A stretch of 64,000 nt of DNA from Aureimonas sp. AU20 (GCF_001442755.1 NZ_CP006367.1:2604001-2668000); one strand, 5' to 3'; counted from the stretch's first letter, positions 47,145 through 57,463 are shown. The notes: a model not told the origin generated them from the letters alone. Made by a program: numbers and translations.

Positions 47145-48935
47145 TCACTGGAAAACGTCCACGATCTCGAACCGATCGACATCCACCAGACCCTTGTCGG
47201 AGATGCGCAAGGAGGGGATCACGACCAGCGCCAGGAGCGAGTGCTGCATATAGGCGTTGTTGAGTTGGCACCCCGCCTCGCGCATGGCCGCGATTAGGCG
47301 ATCGGCCTTCGCGGCGACGATCTCCGCCCGCTCCACCGACATGAGACCAGCGACCGGCATCTCAACCAACGCTTTCTCCTCGCCTTCTGCGAAGAAGACG
47401 ACGCCGCCTCCGACCTCGCCGAGCCGGTTGGCGGCCTGCGCCATGGCGGCGCCATCGGTTCCCACCACGATCATGTGGTGGCTGTCATGGGCGACGGTGG
47501 AGGCGAGAGCGCAGCGACCGCGATAGCCGAAGCCGGAGACGAAGGCGTTGACCACCGCGCCCGTCGCGCGGTGCCGCTCGACCAGGGCGATGCGGCAGAC
47601 ATCCTGCGTCTCGTCGCCGGGCACGGCGCCGTCGATCACCGGGAGCGTCGCTGTCAACGCGCGGGTCGGGGCCTGATTCTCGACCACGCCGATGACCCGT
47701 GCCGTCACCTCGTTGCGCCCGGCCGGGGCCTGAAGCAGAAAGTCCTCCGCGCCGAGCACGCGGCCGAGCTTCACCGTGCCCATGGCGCTTTCGGGATAGG
47801 GATAGGCGGGAATGTCGGCGACCAGCCGTCCCGCCTCGGCCAGCTTGCGGCCCCGCGCGAACACGGCGTCGATCGTGAGTTCGGCAAGATTGGACACGAG
47901 AAGGAAGTCGGCGCGTCGCCCGGGAGAAACCGACCCGATCTCTCGGGCAAGGCCGAAATGCTCGGCCGTGTTGATCGTCGCCATCTGGATCGCGGTGACC
48001 GGCTTTAGTCCCTGCGCGATGGCATGACGAACGACGCGGTTCATGTGACCATCGTGAACCAAGGTGCCGGAATGGCAATCGTCGGTGCAGAGGATGAAGT
48101 GGCGGCTGTCGAGCCCCTGCTCTGTCACGGCGCGGATCTGCTCGGCCACGTCGTACCAGGCCGAGCCGAGTCGCAGCATCGCCTTCATGCCCTGGCGAAC
48201 GCGGGCGATCGCATCCTCCATGCGCGTGCCTTCGTGATCGTCCTCCGGCCCGCCCGCGACATAGGCGTGGAAGGCCCGGCCGAGATCGGGTGAGGCATAA
48301 TGACCGCCCACCGTGCGCCCGGCCCGGCGCGTGGCGGCAATAGCGCCGACCATGGTCGGATCGTTGGCGACGACGCCGGGAAAGTTCATCACCTCGCCAA
48401 GGCCGATAATGCCGGGCCAGCGCATGGCCTCGGCGACGTCCGCTGGCGTCAGCACCGCGCCCGCCTCCTCCAGCCCCGGCGCGGAGGGCACACAGGAGGG
48501 CATCTGAACCCAGACGTTGACCGGCTGCTCCAGCGCCTCGTCATGCATGAGGCGCACGCCGGGAAGGCCAAGCACGTTGGCGATCTCGTGCGGATCGATG
48601 AACATGGAGGTCGTGCCGTGCGGGATCACCGCGCGGCAGAATTCGGTGACCGTCACCATGCCGCTCTCGACATGCATGTGCGCGTCGCAAAGGCCGGGCA
48701 CGACATAGCGCCCCGCCGCTTCGACGATCTCGGTTTCGGGTCCGACGCAGTGCGAGGCGTCCGGCCCGCAATAGGCGAAGCGCCCTTCCACCACCGCGAA
48801 ATCGGTGTCCGGAATGATCTCGCCGGAATGGACATTGACCCAACGCCCGCCACGCACCACCAGATCGGCCGGCCGGCGACCCATGGCGACGTCCACCAGC
48901 ACCGGCGCGATATCCTCGAAAGCGTTCACGGGCAT
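47145..48935 (-). CDS. ade: Adenine deaminase
   Basis: Amidohydrolase converting adenine to hypoxanthine for purine salvage. From ATG 48935 (MPVNAFEDIAPVLVDVAMGR) it has 596 residues, normal for the Ade/AdeC family. A GTG two codons later is better spaced from the GAGGGG site and may be the true start. The metal-binding motif is VPGLCDAHMHVESGMVTVTE; further ligands lie in MFIDPHEIANVLG, GGHYASPDLG and CTDDCHSGTLVHDGHMNRVV. The C-terminal block SGFGYRGRCALASTVAHDSH is diagnostic of adenine deaminase. Its product feeds gpt at 51.5 kb. Confidence 0.95.
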   Translation of the reverse strand: MPVNAFEDIAPVLVDVAMGRRPADLVVRGGRWVNVHSGEIIPDTDFAVVEGRFAYCGPDASHCVGPETEIVEAAGRYVVPGLCDAHMHVESGMVTVTEFCRAVIPHGTTSMFIDPHEIANVLGLPGVRLMHDEALEQPVNVWVQMPSCVPSAPGLEEAGAVLTPADVAEAMRWPGIIGLGEVMNFPGVVANDPTMVGAIAATRRAGRTVGGHYASPDLGRAFHAYVAGGPEDDHEGTRMEDAIARVRQGMKAMLRLGSAWYDVAEQIRAVTEQGLDSRHFILCTDDCHSGTLVHDGHMNRVVRHAIAQGLKPVTAIQMATINTAEHFGLAREIGSVSPGRRADFLLVSNLAELTIDAVFARGRKLAEAGRLVADIPAYPYPESAMGTVKLGRVLGAEDFLLQAPAGRNEVTARVIGVVENQAPTRALTATLPVIDGAVPGDETQDVCRIALVERHRATGAVVNAFVSGFGYRGRCALASTVAHDSHHMIVVGTDGAAMAQAANRLGEVGGGVVFFAEGEEKALVEMPVAGLMSVERAEIVAAKADRLIAAMREAGCQLNNAYMQHSLLALVVIPSLRISDKGLVDVDRFEIVDVFQ

Positions 48936-49174
48936 TCCCCTCGCATTGACGGCTCGGGACCTTCGTAGCCAGCGGGGCGCGGAAAATCCATCGCCAGTGC
49001 CCTCGCCGCCGCTCCGGCACCCGCTCTCCGACAATCGCCGCCCGCTCGCCGCGCGAAAAGGAGGATTGAGGATGGCGGAGGAGCGAGGTATCACGAGCGG
49101 AGCAGGGATCGGTTCCGCCCACCAAACCAAGGCGGTTGCGGATCGCGGTGTCGGCGCCCTGTTAGGCAGGGCAT

Positions 49175-49259
49175 GCGGGCTTGGCGAAATGGTAGACGCA
49201 AGGGACTTAAAATCCCTCGGACTTAATCTGTGCGGGTTCGAGTCCCGCAGCCCGTACCA
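49175..49259 (+). tRNA. tRNA-Leu, anticodon UAA
   Basis: Acceptor GCGGGCT/AGCCCGT, anticodon stem AGGGA/TCCCT around CTTAAAA (anticodon TAA), long variable arm, T-arm GCGGGTTCGAGTCCCGC and encoded ACCA. 85 bases. Confidence 0.96.
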
Positions 49260-49298
49260 CCCCGCTATTGCGCGCCCCGAATGCGCGTTTTGTCTCAC

Positions 49299-49313
49299 TT
49301 AACCGAATGTTAA
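49299..49313 (+). promoter_or_regulatory. CtrA-type binding site TTAA-N7-TTAA
   Basis: TTAA (49299-49302), seven bases CCGAATG, and TTAA (49310-49313) exactly match the CtrA recognition pattern of alphaproteobacteria. It lies 40 bases past tRNA-Leu and 212 bases before the orphan gene at 49525. It is the only exact match I noticed in the gaps of this window. Confidence 0.5.
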
Positions 49314-49437
49314 TGTTGCTCGGGTGTCGAGCGGGTGATCTCGAACGGGTGTCGGCAAGCGATCCATTATTTATTTCAGCTACTTAGTCAGGCGATTTAG
49401 GTCTGCTCAGACAATTACGAGTTATAAAGGAGGGCTG

Positions 49438-49491
49438 TTGCGACCATTGTTAAGGTTTTCGGCCTGTGATTTGATAGTGTTCAGAGGTTAA
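49438..49491 (+). CDS. Possible 17-codon upstream reading frame
   Basis: A TTG codon follows a near-perfect ribosome site (AAAGGAGG, 5 bases) and opens a 17-codon frame (MRPLLRFSACDLIVFRG) ending in TAA at 49489-49491, 33 bases before the next start. It may be a leader of the orphan gene or simply a strong ribosome site by chance. Confidence 0.25.
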   Translation: MRPLLRFSACDLIVFRG

Positions 49492-49524
49492 CCGCGTTCG
49501 AGGTTGGTTCCAGGAGGAACACCT

Positions 49525-49725
49525 ATGACACAGGCGACCAAAATCCCGAGCGTGCTGGCGAGCGATGCTGATCTGATCTGGTCGGACTTGGGCGCGACCA
49601 ATGCGGACGAGATGCTGAGCCACGTCCGCAGCGACAATCGCGCGCTCGACACCTTGAGGCTGGCGCTCGAATGCGACGCGCAGTGCGACAACGGCTCGAC
49701 CCTCATTCCCGAACTCTGCCGCTGA
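49525..49725 (+). CDS. Orphan small protein (66 residues), unknown
   Basis: An open frame starting MTQATKIPSVLASDADLIWS and ending LECDAQCDNGSTLIPELCR, with a consensus ribosome site (GGAGG, 7 bases before the ATG). The sequence is soluble, slightly acidic, and has three cysteines in its last third. I recognise no family. The strong ribosome site and the following hairpin favour a real gene. A CtrA-type box lies 212 bases upstream, so it may be cell-cycle controlled. It is flanked by tRNA-Leu and convergent wrbA. Confidence 0.6.
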   Translation: MTQATKIPSVLASDADLIWSDLGATNADEMLSHVRSDNRALDTLRLALECDAQCDNGSTLIPELCR

Positions 49726-49795
49726 GGCACGCCTTCGCGAACGCCATGACACTTGGCAGGCGGCGGTGAGCCTTCTCGACTCCTTCAGATGAAAT

Positions 49796-49820
49796 GCGGC
49801 GGAGTGGTCCCCGCCGCTTT
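49796..49820 (+). terminator. Hairpin between the orphan gene and wrbA
   Basis: GCGGCGG (49796-49802) and CCGCCGC (49811-49817) with TTTCG following on the plus strand. It lies between two convergent genes and could serve both. Short stem and short T tract. Confidence 0.55.
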
Positions 49821-49826
49821 CGCTCG

Positions 49827-50426
49827 TCAGGCCGAAAGCTTGGCTGCGATCTCGGCGATGTGCTTGCCCTGGAACTTGGCGCCGTCGAGCTCGATCTGGC
49901 TCGGCTGGCGCGAACCGTCGCCGCCCGCGATCGTCGTCGCGCCGTAGGGCGATCCGCCTGCGATCTCGCCGAGAGTCATCTGGCCCTGGAAAGAATAGGG
50001 CAGACCGACGATTACCAGACCATGATGCAGAAGCGTCTTGTGGACGGAGAGGATCGTCGCCTCGTTGCCGCCGTGCTGCGTCGCCGAGGAGGTGAAGACG
50101 CCGCCGACCTTGCCGATCAACTTGCCCTGCGCCCAAAGGCCGCCGGTGCGATCCCAGAAGGAGGCCATCTGCGAGGCCATGTTGCCGTAGCGCGTGGGCA
50201 CGCCGACGATGATCGCGTCGTACCCTGCGAGATCGTCCGGCTGGGCTTCGGGAAAGTCGTGGTCGGTCTTGAAATGCGCGGCCTGGACGACTTCGGGCGG
50301 CGCCGTCTCGGGCACGCGCTTGATATCAACCTCGGCGCCGGCGGAGCGCGCGCCTTCTGCCATGGCCTTGGCCATGGTTTCGATGTGGCCGTAGCTGGAA
50401 TAATAGAGAACCAGGACCTTCGCCAT
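49827..50426 (-). CDS. wrbA: WrbA NAD(P)H:quinone oxidoreductase
   Basis: FMN-dependent flavodoxin-like enzyme that reduces quinones by two electrons, limiting oxidative stress. The 199-residue protein, from [20 protein letters not shown] at 50426, has the FMN phosphate loop [12 protein letters not shown], the block [20 protein letters not shown], and [17 protein letters not shown], all WrbA signatures. The ATG follows GGGAGAG. It is divergent from the molybdopterin-binding domain gene. Confidence 0.95.
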   Translation of the reverse strand: MAKVLVLYYSSYGHIETMAKAMAEGARSAGAEVDIKRVPETAPPEVVQAAHFKTDHDFPEAQPDDLAGYDAIIVGVPTRYGNMASQMASFWDRTGGLWAQGKLIGKVGGVFTSSATQHGGNEATILSVHKTLLHHGLVIVGLPYSFQGQMTLGEIAGGSPYGATTIAGGDGSRQPSQIELDGAKFQGKHIAEIAAKLSA

Positions 50427-50621
50427 CGTCTCTCCCTTTTCATTATCGAACCGATCCCCAGCGGACCGGCGTCTGGGGCTGACATAGAGCGGCAGCGCCC
50501 GAGGAAAGCGAGCGTCGGAATGTTTGACGCTGCGTCGCTGAACGCAAACAGGTCCTGTCGCTTTATCTTCACGCCGGCACTCGCCACACTCCGCCTGGCG
50601 CGAATCGAAGGGAACGGGACG

Positions 50622-51377
50622 ATGACACATCAGGGCGAGACGGCGCCGACGGCCGCGATGCTGGCGATCGGCGACGAACTTTTGTCCGGCCGCACGAAGG
50701 ATCGCAACATCGCCCATCTGGCGAGCGTTCTGACGCTCACCGGGATCGACCTCAAGGAGGTGCGGATCGTCGCCGACGACCAAGGCGCTATCGTGGACGC
50801 CTTGAACGCCTTGCGTGGCCGATACGACCACGTCTTCACCTCGGGGGGCATCGGCCCGACGCATGACGACATCACGGCCGAGGCCGTCGCCCTTGCCTTC
50901 GGCCTGCCTCTGATTCAGCACCTAGAGGCCATGGACCGGCTCGCGCGCCACTACGCCTCGCGCGACCTGCCCTTCACCGAAGCGCGCATGCGCATGGCGC
51001 GCACGCCGGAGGGCGCCACGCTGATCGACAATCCCGTTTCGGTGGCGCCCGGCTTCCAGGTCGAGAACGTCTTCGTCATGGCGGGCGTGCCGGGAATTTT
51101 CACCGCCATGCTGGACAATGTTCTCCCCACCCTGCCCGGCGGCCCGGTCATGCAGAGCGCCTCCGTCGCCTGCCCGTTCGGCGAAGGCGATATCGGCGGA
51201 CCGCTGGCCGAGATCCAGAGGCAGCACCCCGGCACGGCGATCGGCTCCTATCCCCGCTTCGATGGCCAGCGCTATTCTACCGAACTGGTGATCCGCTCGC
51301 GCGATGCTGACGCGCTTTCCGCTGCGCGCGAAGCCGTTGAGGCGATGATCGATGGGCTGAAGGCGAAAGCGGCGTGA
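50622..51377 (+). CDS. CinA N-terminal-domain (MoaB/Mog-like) protein
   Basis: A 251-residue protein with the molybdopterin-binding fold found in the first half of Cin[21 protein letters not shown] near residue 12 and [20 protein letters not shown] near residue 70. The C-terminal nicotinamide-nucleotide amidase half of full CinA is absent. The ATG at 50622 follows GGGAACGGGA. Stand-alone forms of this domain are common in alphaproteobacteria, where the name competence/damage-inducible protein is historical. Its substrate (possibly ADP-ribose-like) is not established. Confidence 0.88.
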   Translation: MTHQGETAPTAAMLAIGDELLSGRTKDRNIAHLASVLTLTGIDLKEVRIVADDQGAIVDALNALRGRYDHVFTSGGIGPTHDDITAEAVALAFGLPLIQHLEAMDRLARHYASRDLPFTEARMRMARTPEGATLIDNPVSVAPGFQVENVFVMAGVPGIFTAMLDNVLPTLPGGPVMQSASVACPFGEGDIGGPLAEIQRQHPGTAIGSYPRFDGQRYSTELVIRSRDADALSAAREAVEAMIDGLKAKAA

Positions 51378-51464
51378 CGACGTTCCCACGCCTCGAACTT
51401 GCCGGAGCGCGGTGGAACCGCTATCCGAGCCCGCTTACGCGCGTAAGCCCTTCGGAGAGCCAGC

Positions 51465-51962
51465 ATGTCGACGCCCGATAAGTCCTTCCCCGTGTCCTGG
51501 GACCAGTTCCACCGCGACGCGAGGGCTCTTGCCTGGCGTCTGGCGGGCGTGCGGCCGGAATGGAAGGCCATCGTCTGCATCACGCGCGGCGGCCTCGTTC
51601 CGGCGGCGATCATTGCGCGCGAACTCGGCACGCGCCTGATCGAGACCGTCTGTATCGCGTCGTATCATGACTATGACTCGCAGGGTGAGTTGCAGGTTCT
51701 CAAGGACATCTCGCCCACCCTGCGCGAGGAAGACGGCGAAGGCATCCTGATCGTGGACGACCTGACCGACACGGGCAAGACCGCCGCTCTGGTGCGCGCC
51801 ATGCTGCCCAAGGCGCATTTCGCCACCGTCTACGCCAAGCCGAAGGGCCGCCCGCTGGTGGACACGTTCATCACCGAGGTCAGCCAGGACACCTGGATCT
51901 TTTTCCCCTGGGATCTCGGCCTGACGTTTCAGGCGCCGATCGCCAAGGGCTCAGCTGGCTGA
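51465..51962 (+). CDS. gpt: Xanthine phosphoribosyltransferase
   Basis: Purine salvage enzyme that converts xanthine and guanine, and weakly hypoxanthine, with PRPP to the nucleotide. The 165-residue protein starts [20 protein letters not shown] with GGAGA before the ATG. The PRPP motif is [14 protein letters not shown] (about residue 95), and [19 protein letters not shown] and [17 protein letters not shown] are Gpt family blocks. It ends in a strong terminator before nrdJ. Confidence 0.95.
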   Translation: MSTPDKSFPVSWDQFHRDARALAWRLAGVRPEWKAIVCITRGGLVPAAIIARELGTRLIETVCIASYHDYDSQGELQVLKDISPTLREEDGEGILIVDDLTDTGKTAALVRAMLPKAHFATVYAKPKGRPLVDTFITEVSQDTWIFFPWDLGLTFQAPIAKGSAG

Positions 51963-52003
51963 GTTTTCCCCAGTCTCCACAGCAATCCCGTTCGACTTTT
52001 ATC

Positions 52004-52040
52004 AAACGCTGGCCCTCGCCCGGGCTGGCGTTTATTTTTG
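52004..52040 (+). terminator. Terminator after gpt
   Basis: AAACGCTGGCCC (52004-52015) pairs with GGGCTGGCGTTT (52022-52033) through 10 Watson-Crick and 2 G-U pairs, with a 6-base loop. ATTTTTG follows. Confidence 0.88.
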
Positions 52041-52076
52041 ACCCGTGTGCCTCTTCGGATCGGCTCGACAGCATCC

Positions 52077-52085
52077 TGTGGATAA
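52077..52085 (-). promoter_or_regulatory. DnaA-type box upstream of nrdJ
   Basis: TGTGGATAA on the plus strand is the exact complement of TTATCCACA. It lies 291 bases before the nrdJ ATG. Confidence 0.45.
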
Positions 52086-52235
52086 GCCGAAAGCCAGGGA
52101 ACCGATCGATCGGTGAGGCTTTGAGTCGCGTGTTTCGAGGCGTCGGATTGGTTCGAATTTTACGGTTTCCACACCCTTTCAATTGATTGTGGATATTCAA
52201 GCCTCGCTACAGGTAGTTGGTCGCGGATGCGTCAG

Positions 52236-52251
52236 CCACCATATATAGTGA
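52236..52251 (+). promoter_or_regulatory. NrdR-type box upstream of nrdJ
   Basis: The 16-mer CCACCATATATAGTGA matches 13 of 16 positions of the NrdR consensus ACACWATATATWGTGT. NrdR represses ribonucleotide reductase genes when dATP is high. The usual second box about 31 bases away is not recognisable. Confidence 0.55.
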
Positions 52252-52367
52252 AGCCAACGCAACTTTAAGAATCACCGCCGCCCAGGCCCTTGGGTTCGGC
52301 GCCGACCTCGGAGTCGGCGCGCGACCTCGCTTGGCCAAAGCGGGGCATTCCGGATCGGAGTACGACC

Positions 52368-55300
52368 ATGGGCCTGAAGATCGAACGGCGCTACACCAAG
52401 CCCGGCCAGGGCGCCTATGCCAATGTCGAGTTCCGCAAAGCCACGAGCGAGATTCGCAATCCGGATGGCTCGGTCGTCTTCCGCCTCGCCGATATCGACG
52501 TCCCCGCCCAGTTCAGCCAGGTCGCCTCGGACATCCTGGCGCAGAAGTATTTCCGCAAGGCGGGCGTGCCCAAGGCGCTGAAGCGCGTGGAGGAGAACGA
52601 CGTTCCCTCCTGGCTCTGGCGCTCGGTCGCCGACGAGGAGGCGCTGGCCGCCCTGCCCGAGGACGAGCGCACCGGCTCCGAGATGGACGCGCGTCAGGTC
52701 TTCGACCGTCTGGCCGGCACCTGGACCTATTGGGGCTGGAAGGGCGGCTATTTCCAGACCGAGGAAGACGCGGGCGCATTCCGCGACGAACTGGCCTTCA
52801 TGCTGGCGACTCAGAAAGTGGCGCCGAACTCGCCGCAATGGTTCAACACCGGCCTGCATTGGGCCTACGGGATCGACGGGCCGAGCCAGGGCCATTTCTA
52901 TGTCGACCATCGCACCGGCGAGCTGACCCGCTCCGCCTCGTCCTACGAGCATCCGCAACCGCACGCCTGCTTCATCCAGTCCGTCGCCGACGACCTCGTC
53001 AACGAGGGCGGCATCATGGACTTGTGGGTGCGTGAGGCGCGGCTGTTCAAGTATGGCTCGGGCACCGGCTCGAACTTCTCGCAGCTTCGCGGCGAAGGCG
53101 AGAAGCTGGCCGGCGGCGGCAAGTCGTCGGGCCTCATGAGCTTCCTCAAGATCGGCGATCGCGCGGCCGGCGCCATCAAGTCCGGCGGCACGACACGCCG
53201 CGCGGCCAAGATGGTCGTGGTCGATATCGATCACCCCGATATCGAGGCCTATATCGACTGGAAGGTGCGCGAAGAGGAGAAGGTCGCGGCCCTCGTCACC
53301 GGCTCCAAGGTCGTCTCCAAGCACCTGAAGCTCATTCTCTCGGCCTGCGTGAACTGCGAAGGCGGCACGGGCGAGGAGTGCTTCGATCCGAACGTCAACC
53401 CGGCGCTGAAGCGCGCGGTGAAGGACGCCAAGAAGTCCCAGGTTCCCGAGAACTACATCAAGCGCGTGATCCAGTTCGCGCGCCAGGGCTACACGGATAT
53501 CGACTTCCCCGTTTACAACACGGACTGGGACTCGGAAGCCTATCTCACTGTCGCCGGCCAGAACTCCAACAATTCCGTCCGCGTGACGGACGAGTTCCTG
53601 CAGGCGGTGGAGCAGGACGGCACGCACGACCTGATCGGCCGCACCACCGGCAAGGTGACGAAGACGCTGAAGGCCCGCGAGCTGTGGGACCGGATCGGCT
53701 ATGCAGCCTGGGCTTCGGCCGATCCCGGCATCCAGTTCCACACCACGATCAATGACTGGCACACCTGCGCGGCGGCCGGCGCGATCCGGGCCTCCAATCC
53801 GTGCTCGGAATACATGTTCCTGGACGATACGGCCTGCAATCTGGCGTCCATGAACCTCCTGCAGTTCCGCGAGCCGGGCGCCCGGTTCGACGTGGACGCC
53901 TATGAGCATGCCACGCGCCTCTGGACGGTGGTGCTCGAAATCTCCGTCCTGATGGCGCAGTTCCCGTCCAAGGAAATTGCCCAGCGCTCTTACGACTACC
54001 GCACGCTGGGTCTGGGCTTCGCCAATATTGGCGGCCTCCTGATGACCGCCGGCATTCCCTATTCCTCGGCCGAAGGGCGGGCGATCTGCGGCGCGCTGTC
54101 GGCTATCATGACGGGCGTCGCCTATGCGACCTCGGCCGAGATGGCACGCGAGCTCGGCCCCTTCCCGGACTACGAGCGCAATGCGGCCGGCATGCTTCGG
54201 GTCATCCGCAACCATTCGCGCGCCGCCCATGGCCTTGCCAATGGGTACGAGGGCCTTGCCGTCGAGCCGGTTCCGCTCGACCATTCCTCGCTGAAGGACA
54301 AGCGTCTTTCGGCCCGCGCCAAGCAGGCCTGGGCGCAGGCGCAGGAACTGGGCGAGAAGCACGGTTATCGCAACGCGCAGGTTTCCGTCATCGCGCCGAC
54401 CGGCACGATCGGCCTCGTGATGGACTGCGACACGACGGGCATCGAGCCGGACTTCGCACTGGTGAAGTTCAAGAAGCTCGCCGGTGGCGGTTACTTCAAG
54501 ATCATCAACCGCGCCGTGCCCGAGGCGCTGCGCACGCTCGGCTATTCCGAGGCGCAGATCGCCGAGATCGAGGCCTATGCGGTCGGCCACGGCAATCTCA
54601 ACCAGGCCCCCGCCATCAACCCTGGCTCGCTGCGGGCCAAGGGCTTCGGCGACGAGCAGATCGAGGCGCTGAACACGGCTCTGAAGAGTGCGTTCGACAT
54701 CAAGTTCGCCGTCAACAAGTGGACGCTCGGCGAGAGCTTTTGCAAGGACGTGCTTGGCTTTACCGACGAGCAGCTGAACGACTTCTCCTTCGAGATCCTC
54801 CCCGCGCTGGGTTTCAGCCGGAAGGACATCGAGGCCGCGAACATTCATGTCTGCGGCGCCATGACCCTGGAAGGCGCACCCTTCCTGAAGGCCGAGCACC
54901 TGCCCGTCTTCGACTGCGCCAGCCCTTGCGGGCGCATCGGCAAACGCTCACTCTCGGTGGAATCGCATATCCGCATGATGGCGGCCTCGCAGCCCTTCAT
55001 CTCCGGCGCGATCTCCAAGACGATCAACATGCCGAACGATGCGACGGTGGAGGACTGCAACAGCGCCTATATGCTGTCCTGGAAGCTCGCGCTGAAGGCC
55101 AACGCCCTCTACCGCGACGGCTCCAAGCTTTCCCAGCCGCTCAACGCCTCGCTGATTGCCGACGAGGAGGCCGAGGACGATCTGGTCGAGGAGACCGCGG
55201 CCGCCATCGCCGCCTTGCCCGCCGCCGCGCAGGCGACGGAGGTTGCCGAGCGCATCGTCGAGCGCATCGTCGAGAAGGTGATCCGCGACCGCGAGAAGCT

Positions 55301-56186
55301 GCCGAATCGGCGCAAGGGCTACACTCAGAAGGCCATCGTCGGCGGACACAAGGTCTATTTGCGCACCGGCGAGTTCGATGATGGGCGTCTCGGTGAGATC
55401 TTCATCGACATGCACAAGGAAGGCGCCGCCTTCCGCGCGATGATGAACAATTTCGCCATCGCCATCTCGCTCGGCCTGCAGTTCGGCGTGCCGCTGGACG
55501 AGTATGTGGAGGCATTCACCTTCACGCGCTTCGAGCCGGCCGGCATGGTCCAGGGCAACGAGGCGATCAAGAACGCGACCTCGATCCTCGACTATGTGTT
55601 CCGGGAACTGGCGGTCTCCTATCTCGGCCGCCATGACCTCGCCCATGTCCAGCCTGAGGAGTTCAGCGCTTCGACCATCGGTCGCGGCGTCGAGGGTGAC
55701 AAGCCCGCCCCGCTGCCGATCTCGGCCGGTATGGTTCGCGGACAGACCTCGAAGTTCCGCCTCGTCTCCTCCAGCGAGCCACAGGGCTCGGTCGGCGGCA
55801 ACGTGGCACCGGTCGCCAAGCAGGCTTCGCCCTCCGTCGTGACGGCCGTGCTGCCGCGTGCGGCGGCCCCGCTCGCCCGGGGCGGCGCGCAGGTCGCGGC
55901 CTTCAAGCGGGACTACGAGGCAGTTCCCCTCGCCGAGCCCGCCCCCATCGCCGACAGCTCGCCGGCCCAGGGCCTCTTCGACTCGCCGCTGTCATTCGCC
56001 GCGTCGGATCGGGACGTGTCCCGCGTCGAAACCGCGCCCAAGTCCACCAGCGCCGAACGCCGCGCGCAGGCTCTTATGAAAGGCTACACCGGCGACAGCT
56101 GCTCGGAATGCTCCAATTTCACGATGGTCCGCAACGGCACCTGCTTGAAATGCGACACCTGTGGAAGTACTTCCGGCTGCAGTTAA
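52368..56186 (+). CDS. nrdJ: Vitamin B12-dependent (class II) ribonucleotide reductase
   Basis: Reduces ribonucleotides to deoxyribonucleotides using adenosylcobalamin. The ATG at 52368 follows GGAG and gives 1272 residues, normal for the long alphaproteobacterial form. Active-site residues are visible: the N-x-C-x-E triad in [10 protein letters not shown] (Asn477, radical Cys479, Glu481), and the redox pair Cys201 in QPHACFIQS and Cys490 in [13 protein letters not shown]-terminal Cys-rich tail ([18 protein letters not shown]) relays electrons to thioredoxin. Residues about 1125-1240 are a Pro/Ala linker. The enzyme works with or without oxygen; cobalamin genes are not in the window. Confidence 0.97.
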   Translation: MGLKIERRYTKPGQGAYANVEFRKATSEIRNPDGSVVFRLADIDVPAQFSQVASDILAQKYFRKAGVPKALKRVEENDVPSWLWRSVADEEALAALPEDERTGSEMDARQVFDRLAGTWTYWGWKGGYFQTEEDAGAFRDELAFMLATQKVAPNSPQWFNTGLHWAYGIDGPSQGHFYVDHRTGELTRSASSYEHPQPHACFIQSVADDLVNEGGIMDLWVREARLFKYGSGTGSNFSQLRGEGEKLAGGGKSSGLMSFLKIGDRAAGAIKSGGTTRRAAKMVVVDIDHPDIEAYIDWKVREEEKVAALVTGSKVVSKHLKLILSACVNCEGGTGEECFDPNVNPALKRAVKDAKKSQVPENYIKRVIQFARQGYTDIDFPVYNTDWDSEAYLTVAGQNSNNSVRVTDEFLQAVEQDGTHDLIGRTTGKVTKTLKARELWDRIGYAAWASADPGIQFHTTINDWHTCAAAGAIRASNPCSEYMFLDDTACNLASMNLLQFREPGARFDVDAYEHATRLWTVVLEISVLMAQFPSKEIAQRSYDYRTLGLGFANIGGLLMTAGIPYSSAEGRAICGALSAIMTGVAYATSAEMARELGPFPDYERNAAGMLRVIRNHSRAAHGLANGYEGLAVEPVPLDHSSLKDKRLSARAKQAWAQAQELGEKHGYRNAQVSVIAPTGTIGLVMDCDTTGIEPDFALVKFKKLAGGGYFKIINRAVPEALRTLGYSEAQIAEIEAYAVGHGNLNQAPAINPGSLRAKGFGDEQIEALNTALKSAFDIKFAVNKWTLGESFCKDVLGFTDEQLNDFSFEILPALGFSRKDIEAANIHVCGAMTLEGAPFLKAEHLPVFDCASPCGRIGKRSLSVESHIRMMAASQPFISGAISKTINMPNDATVEDCNSAYMLSWKLALKANALYRDGSKLSQPLNASLIADEEAEDDLVEETAAAIAALPAAAQATEVAERIVERIVEKVIRDREKLPNRRKGYTQKAIVGGHKVYLRTGEFDDGRLGEIFIDMHKEGAAFRAMMNNFAIAISLGLQFGVPLDEYVEAFTFTRFEPAGMVQGNEAIKNATSILDYVFRELAVSYLGRHDLAHVQPEEFSASTIGRGVEGDKPAPLPISAGMVRGQTSKFRLVSSSEPQGSVGGNVAPVAKQASPSVVTAVLPRAAAPLARGGAQVAAFKRDYEAVPLAEPAPIADSSPAQGLFDSPLSFAASDRDVSRVETAPKSTSAERRAQALMKGYTGDSCSECSNFTMVRNGTCLKCDTCGSTSGCS

Positions 56187-56608
56187 CTATTCCACTTGTT
56201 GTCGGAGTTCTCAGCGGCGCGATGGTGAAAGAGGAGGCATAGGATGGGCATTTGTCGGCAAAGTGTGCCCTCATTGAAGCCATTCCAGTGCCTCGTCCCT
56301 AAGTTCGGACAGCCCCTGCCAAACGGGGGTTGAGACAACAAGAAGCCGGCCTTCGCATGGAGGCCGGCTTCTTGTATTTCGTCTTATGCGGGGTACGGGC
56401 ACAGATGAGAAGCCTGCGGATCGCGACACGGGACGGCGTGACGCTCGGTGGAATGCGTTCCGAAGATCCGGTACGCATGACCTTCTGAGTCATGCAGCCG
56501 GCCCGGGCCAAGGCGGAGCGACGCGGTGTCGCTGCGCTGATGGACCATCCACCTTGGCTGAGCTCGGTCGAAAGGCTGAACGCTCATCGTCAGGCGACGA
56601 ACGCACGC
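56187..56608. other. Spacer after nrdJ
   Basis: About 420 bases between nrdJ and the convergent DUF2059-like gene. It holds the hairpin listed at 56338; otherwise no credible gene is seen. Confidence 0.5.
56338..56382 (+). terminator. Strong hairpin downstream of nrdJ
   Basis: ACAAGAAGCCGGCC (56338-56351) and GGCCGGCTTCTTGT (56362-56375) are perfect 14-base arms with a 10-base loop, followed by ATTTCGTC. It is 150 bases after the nrdJ stop and could also serve the convergent gene. Confidence 0.75.
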
Positions 56609-57463
56609 TCACCGCTTCTCGTTCAGCATCCGCAAGAGGAAGCGTTCGCCATCGGCATCGACGCGGTGCCGGAAGGCGTGAAGGAGCGCGTTGCGTTTGG
56701 CGCGACCCTCTTCGCTCACGTAGAAGGCGGCGAGCGTGGCTAAATCGCCCGGCGGAAGTCTGCTGAGAACCGCCCGGAGGGATCGAAGCGTCTCGTTCCT
56801 CAGGAGATTCCGGCGCAGGGGCGGGATGGTTGTTTCTCCGTCCGCCTCTCGTGTTTGCGCCATAATGCCTTTCACGCCCGCCTCCAGAGCCTCAGGGCTC
56901 ATGGCGCGCAATGCCTGGAGGTCTTCGGTCAGCAAGGATTCGTAGAGCCATTTGATGCGCCGCCCAGTCACGCCGGCCTCGGCCGCGAGATCGGGCAGCG
57001 CCATGGCGTCGCTGACCTCGCGGATCAGGGCATGGTCCCGATCGGCCGTCGATTCGGCGCTCTCACTTAACGTCGCCGCCGATGAACCCGCGGACAAGTC
57101 AGCTTCCGCTTCCTGCATGCGACGGGCGATGGCGCCGAGTTCGGGTGGAACGTTCCCCGGCGTTGCGGCCAGGGCGGCGAGCATGTCCGCTCGCGCGCCG
57201 GCGAGCTCGAAGACCGTTTCGGCGACCTCCCGTCCGCGCCGTGCCAGGACCGCGCTGTCAGGTTGATCTCTCACCTCCAGAACCGGCCACTGCATGTCCG
57301 CGAAGCGGCGCATACCCTCGAAGACGCGCTCGGCCCGCTCCAGCGCGAGATAACTCCGGTCTCCTTCCGCATCAGCCGAGGCAATCGCAACCGGACCAAG
57401 CGCCAGCACGGTCGCCAAGACATACGCCCGAGAAAGGCTCCCGAGTGCGACAGGTCGTATCAT
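56609..57463 (-). CDS. Secreted protein, possibly DUF2059-like, unknown function
   Basis: A 284-residue protein starting MIRPVALGSLSRAYVLATVL with a Sec signal peptide ending near IASADA. The mature part is helical and charged; the C-terminal segment LSRLPPGDLATLAAFYVSEE GRAKR resembles the end of DUF2059-type periplasmic proteins, where a conserved helix is followed by F-Y-x-S/T-x-x-G. This similarity is weak. The ribosome site is poor and the frame continues 37 codons upstream. It is a single gene, convergent with nrdJ. Confidence 0.6.
   Translation of the reverse strand: MIRPVALGSLSRAYVLATVLALGPVAIASADAEGDRSYLALERAERVFEGMRRFADMQWPVLEVRDQPDSAVLARRGREVAETVFELAGARADMLAALAATPGNVPPELGAIARRMQEAEADLSAGSSAATLSESAESTADRDHALIREVSDAMALPDLAAEAGVTGRRIKWLYESLLTEDLQALRAMSPEALEAGVKGIMAQTREADGETTIPPLRRNLLRNETLRSLRAVLSRLPPGDLATLAAFYVSEEGRAKRNALLHAFRHRVDADGERFLLRMLNEKR

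Larger units (their letters stand above)
52041..52367 (+). promoter_or_regulatory. Control region of nrdJ
   Basis: The 327 bases between the gpt terminator and nrdJ hold no coding frame, but contain several protein-binding-site candidates: a perfect DnaA-type box at 52077, a second near-match at 52188-52196 (TGTGGATAT), and an NrdR-type box at 52236. A long leader (about 110 bases) follows the NrdR box. I looked for the B12-box of a cobalamin riboswitch and did not recognise one. Confidence 0.5.

Noticed and set aside
52041..52367. Possible cobalamin riboswitch before nrdJ
   Set aside because: I looked for the conserved B12-box and the multi-helix layout in the leader and did not find them; a covariance-model search would settle it.
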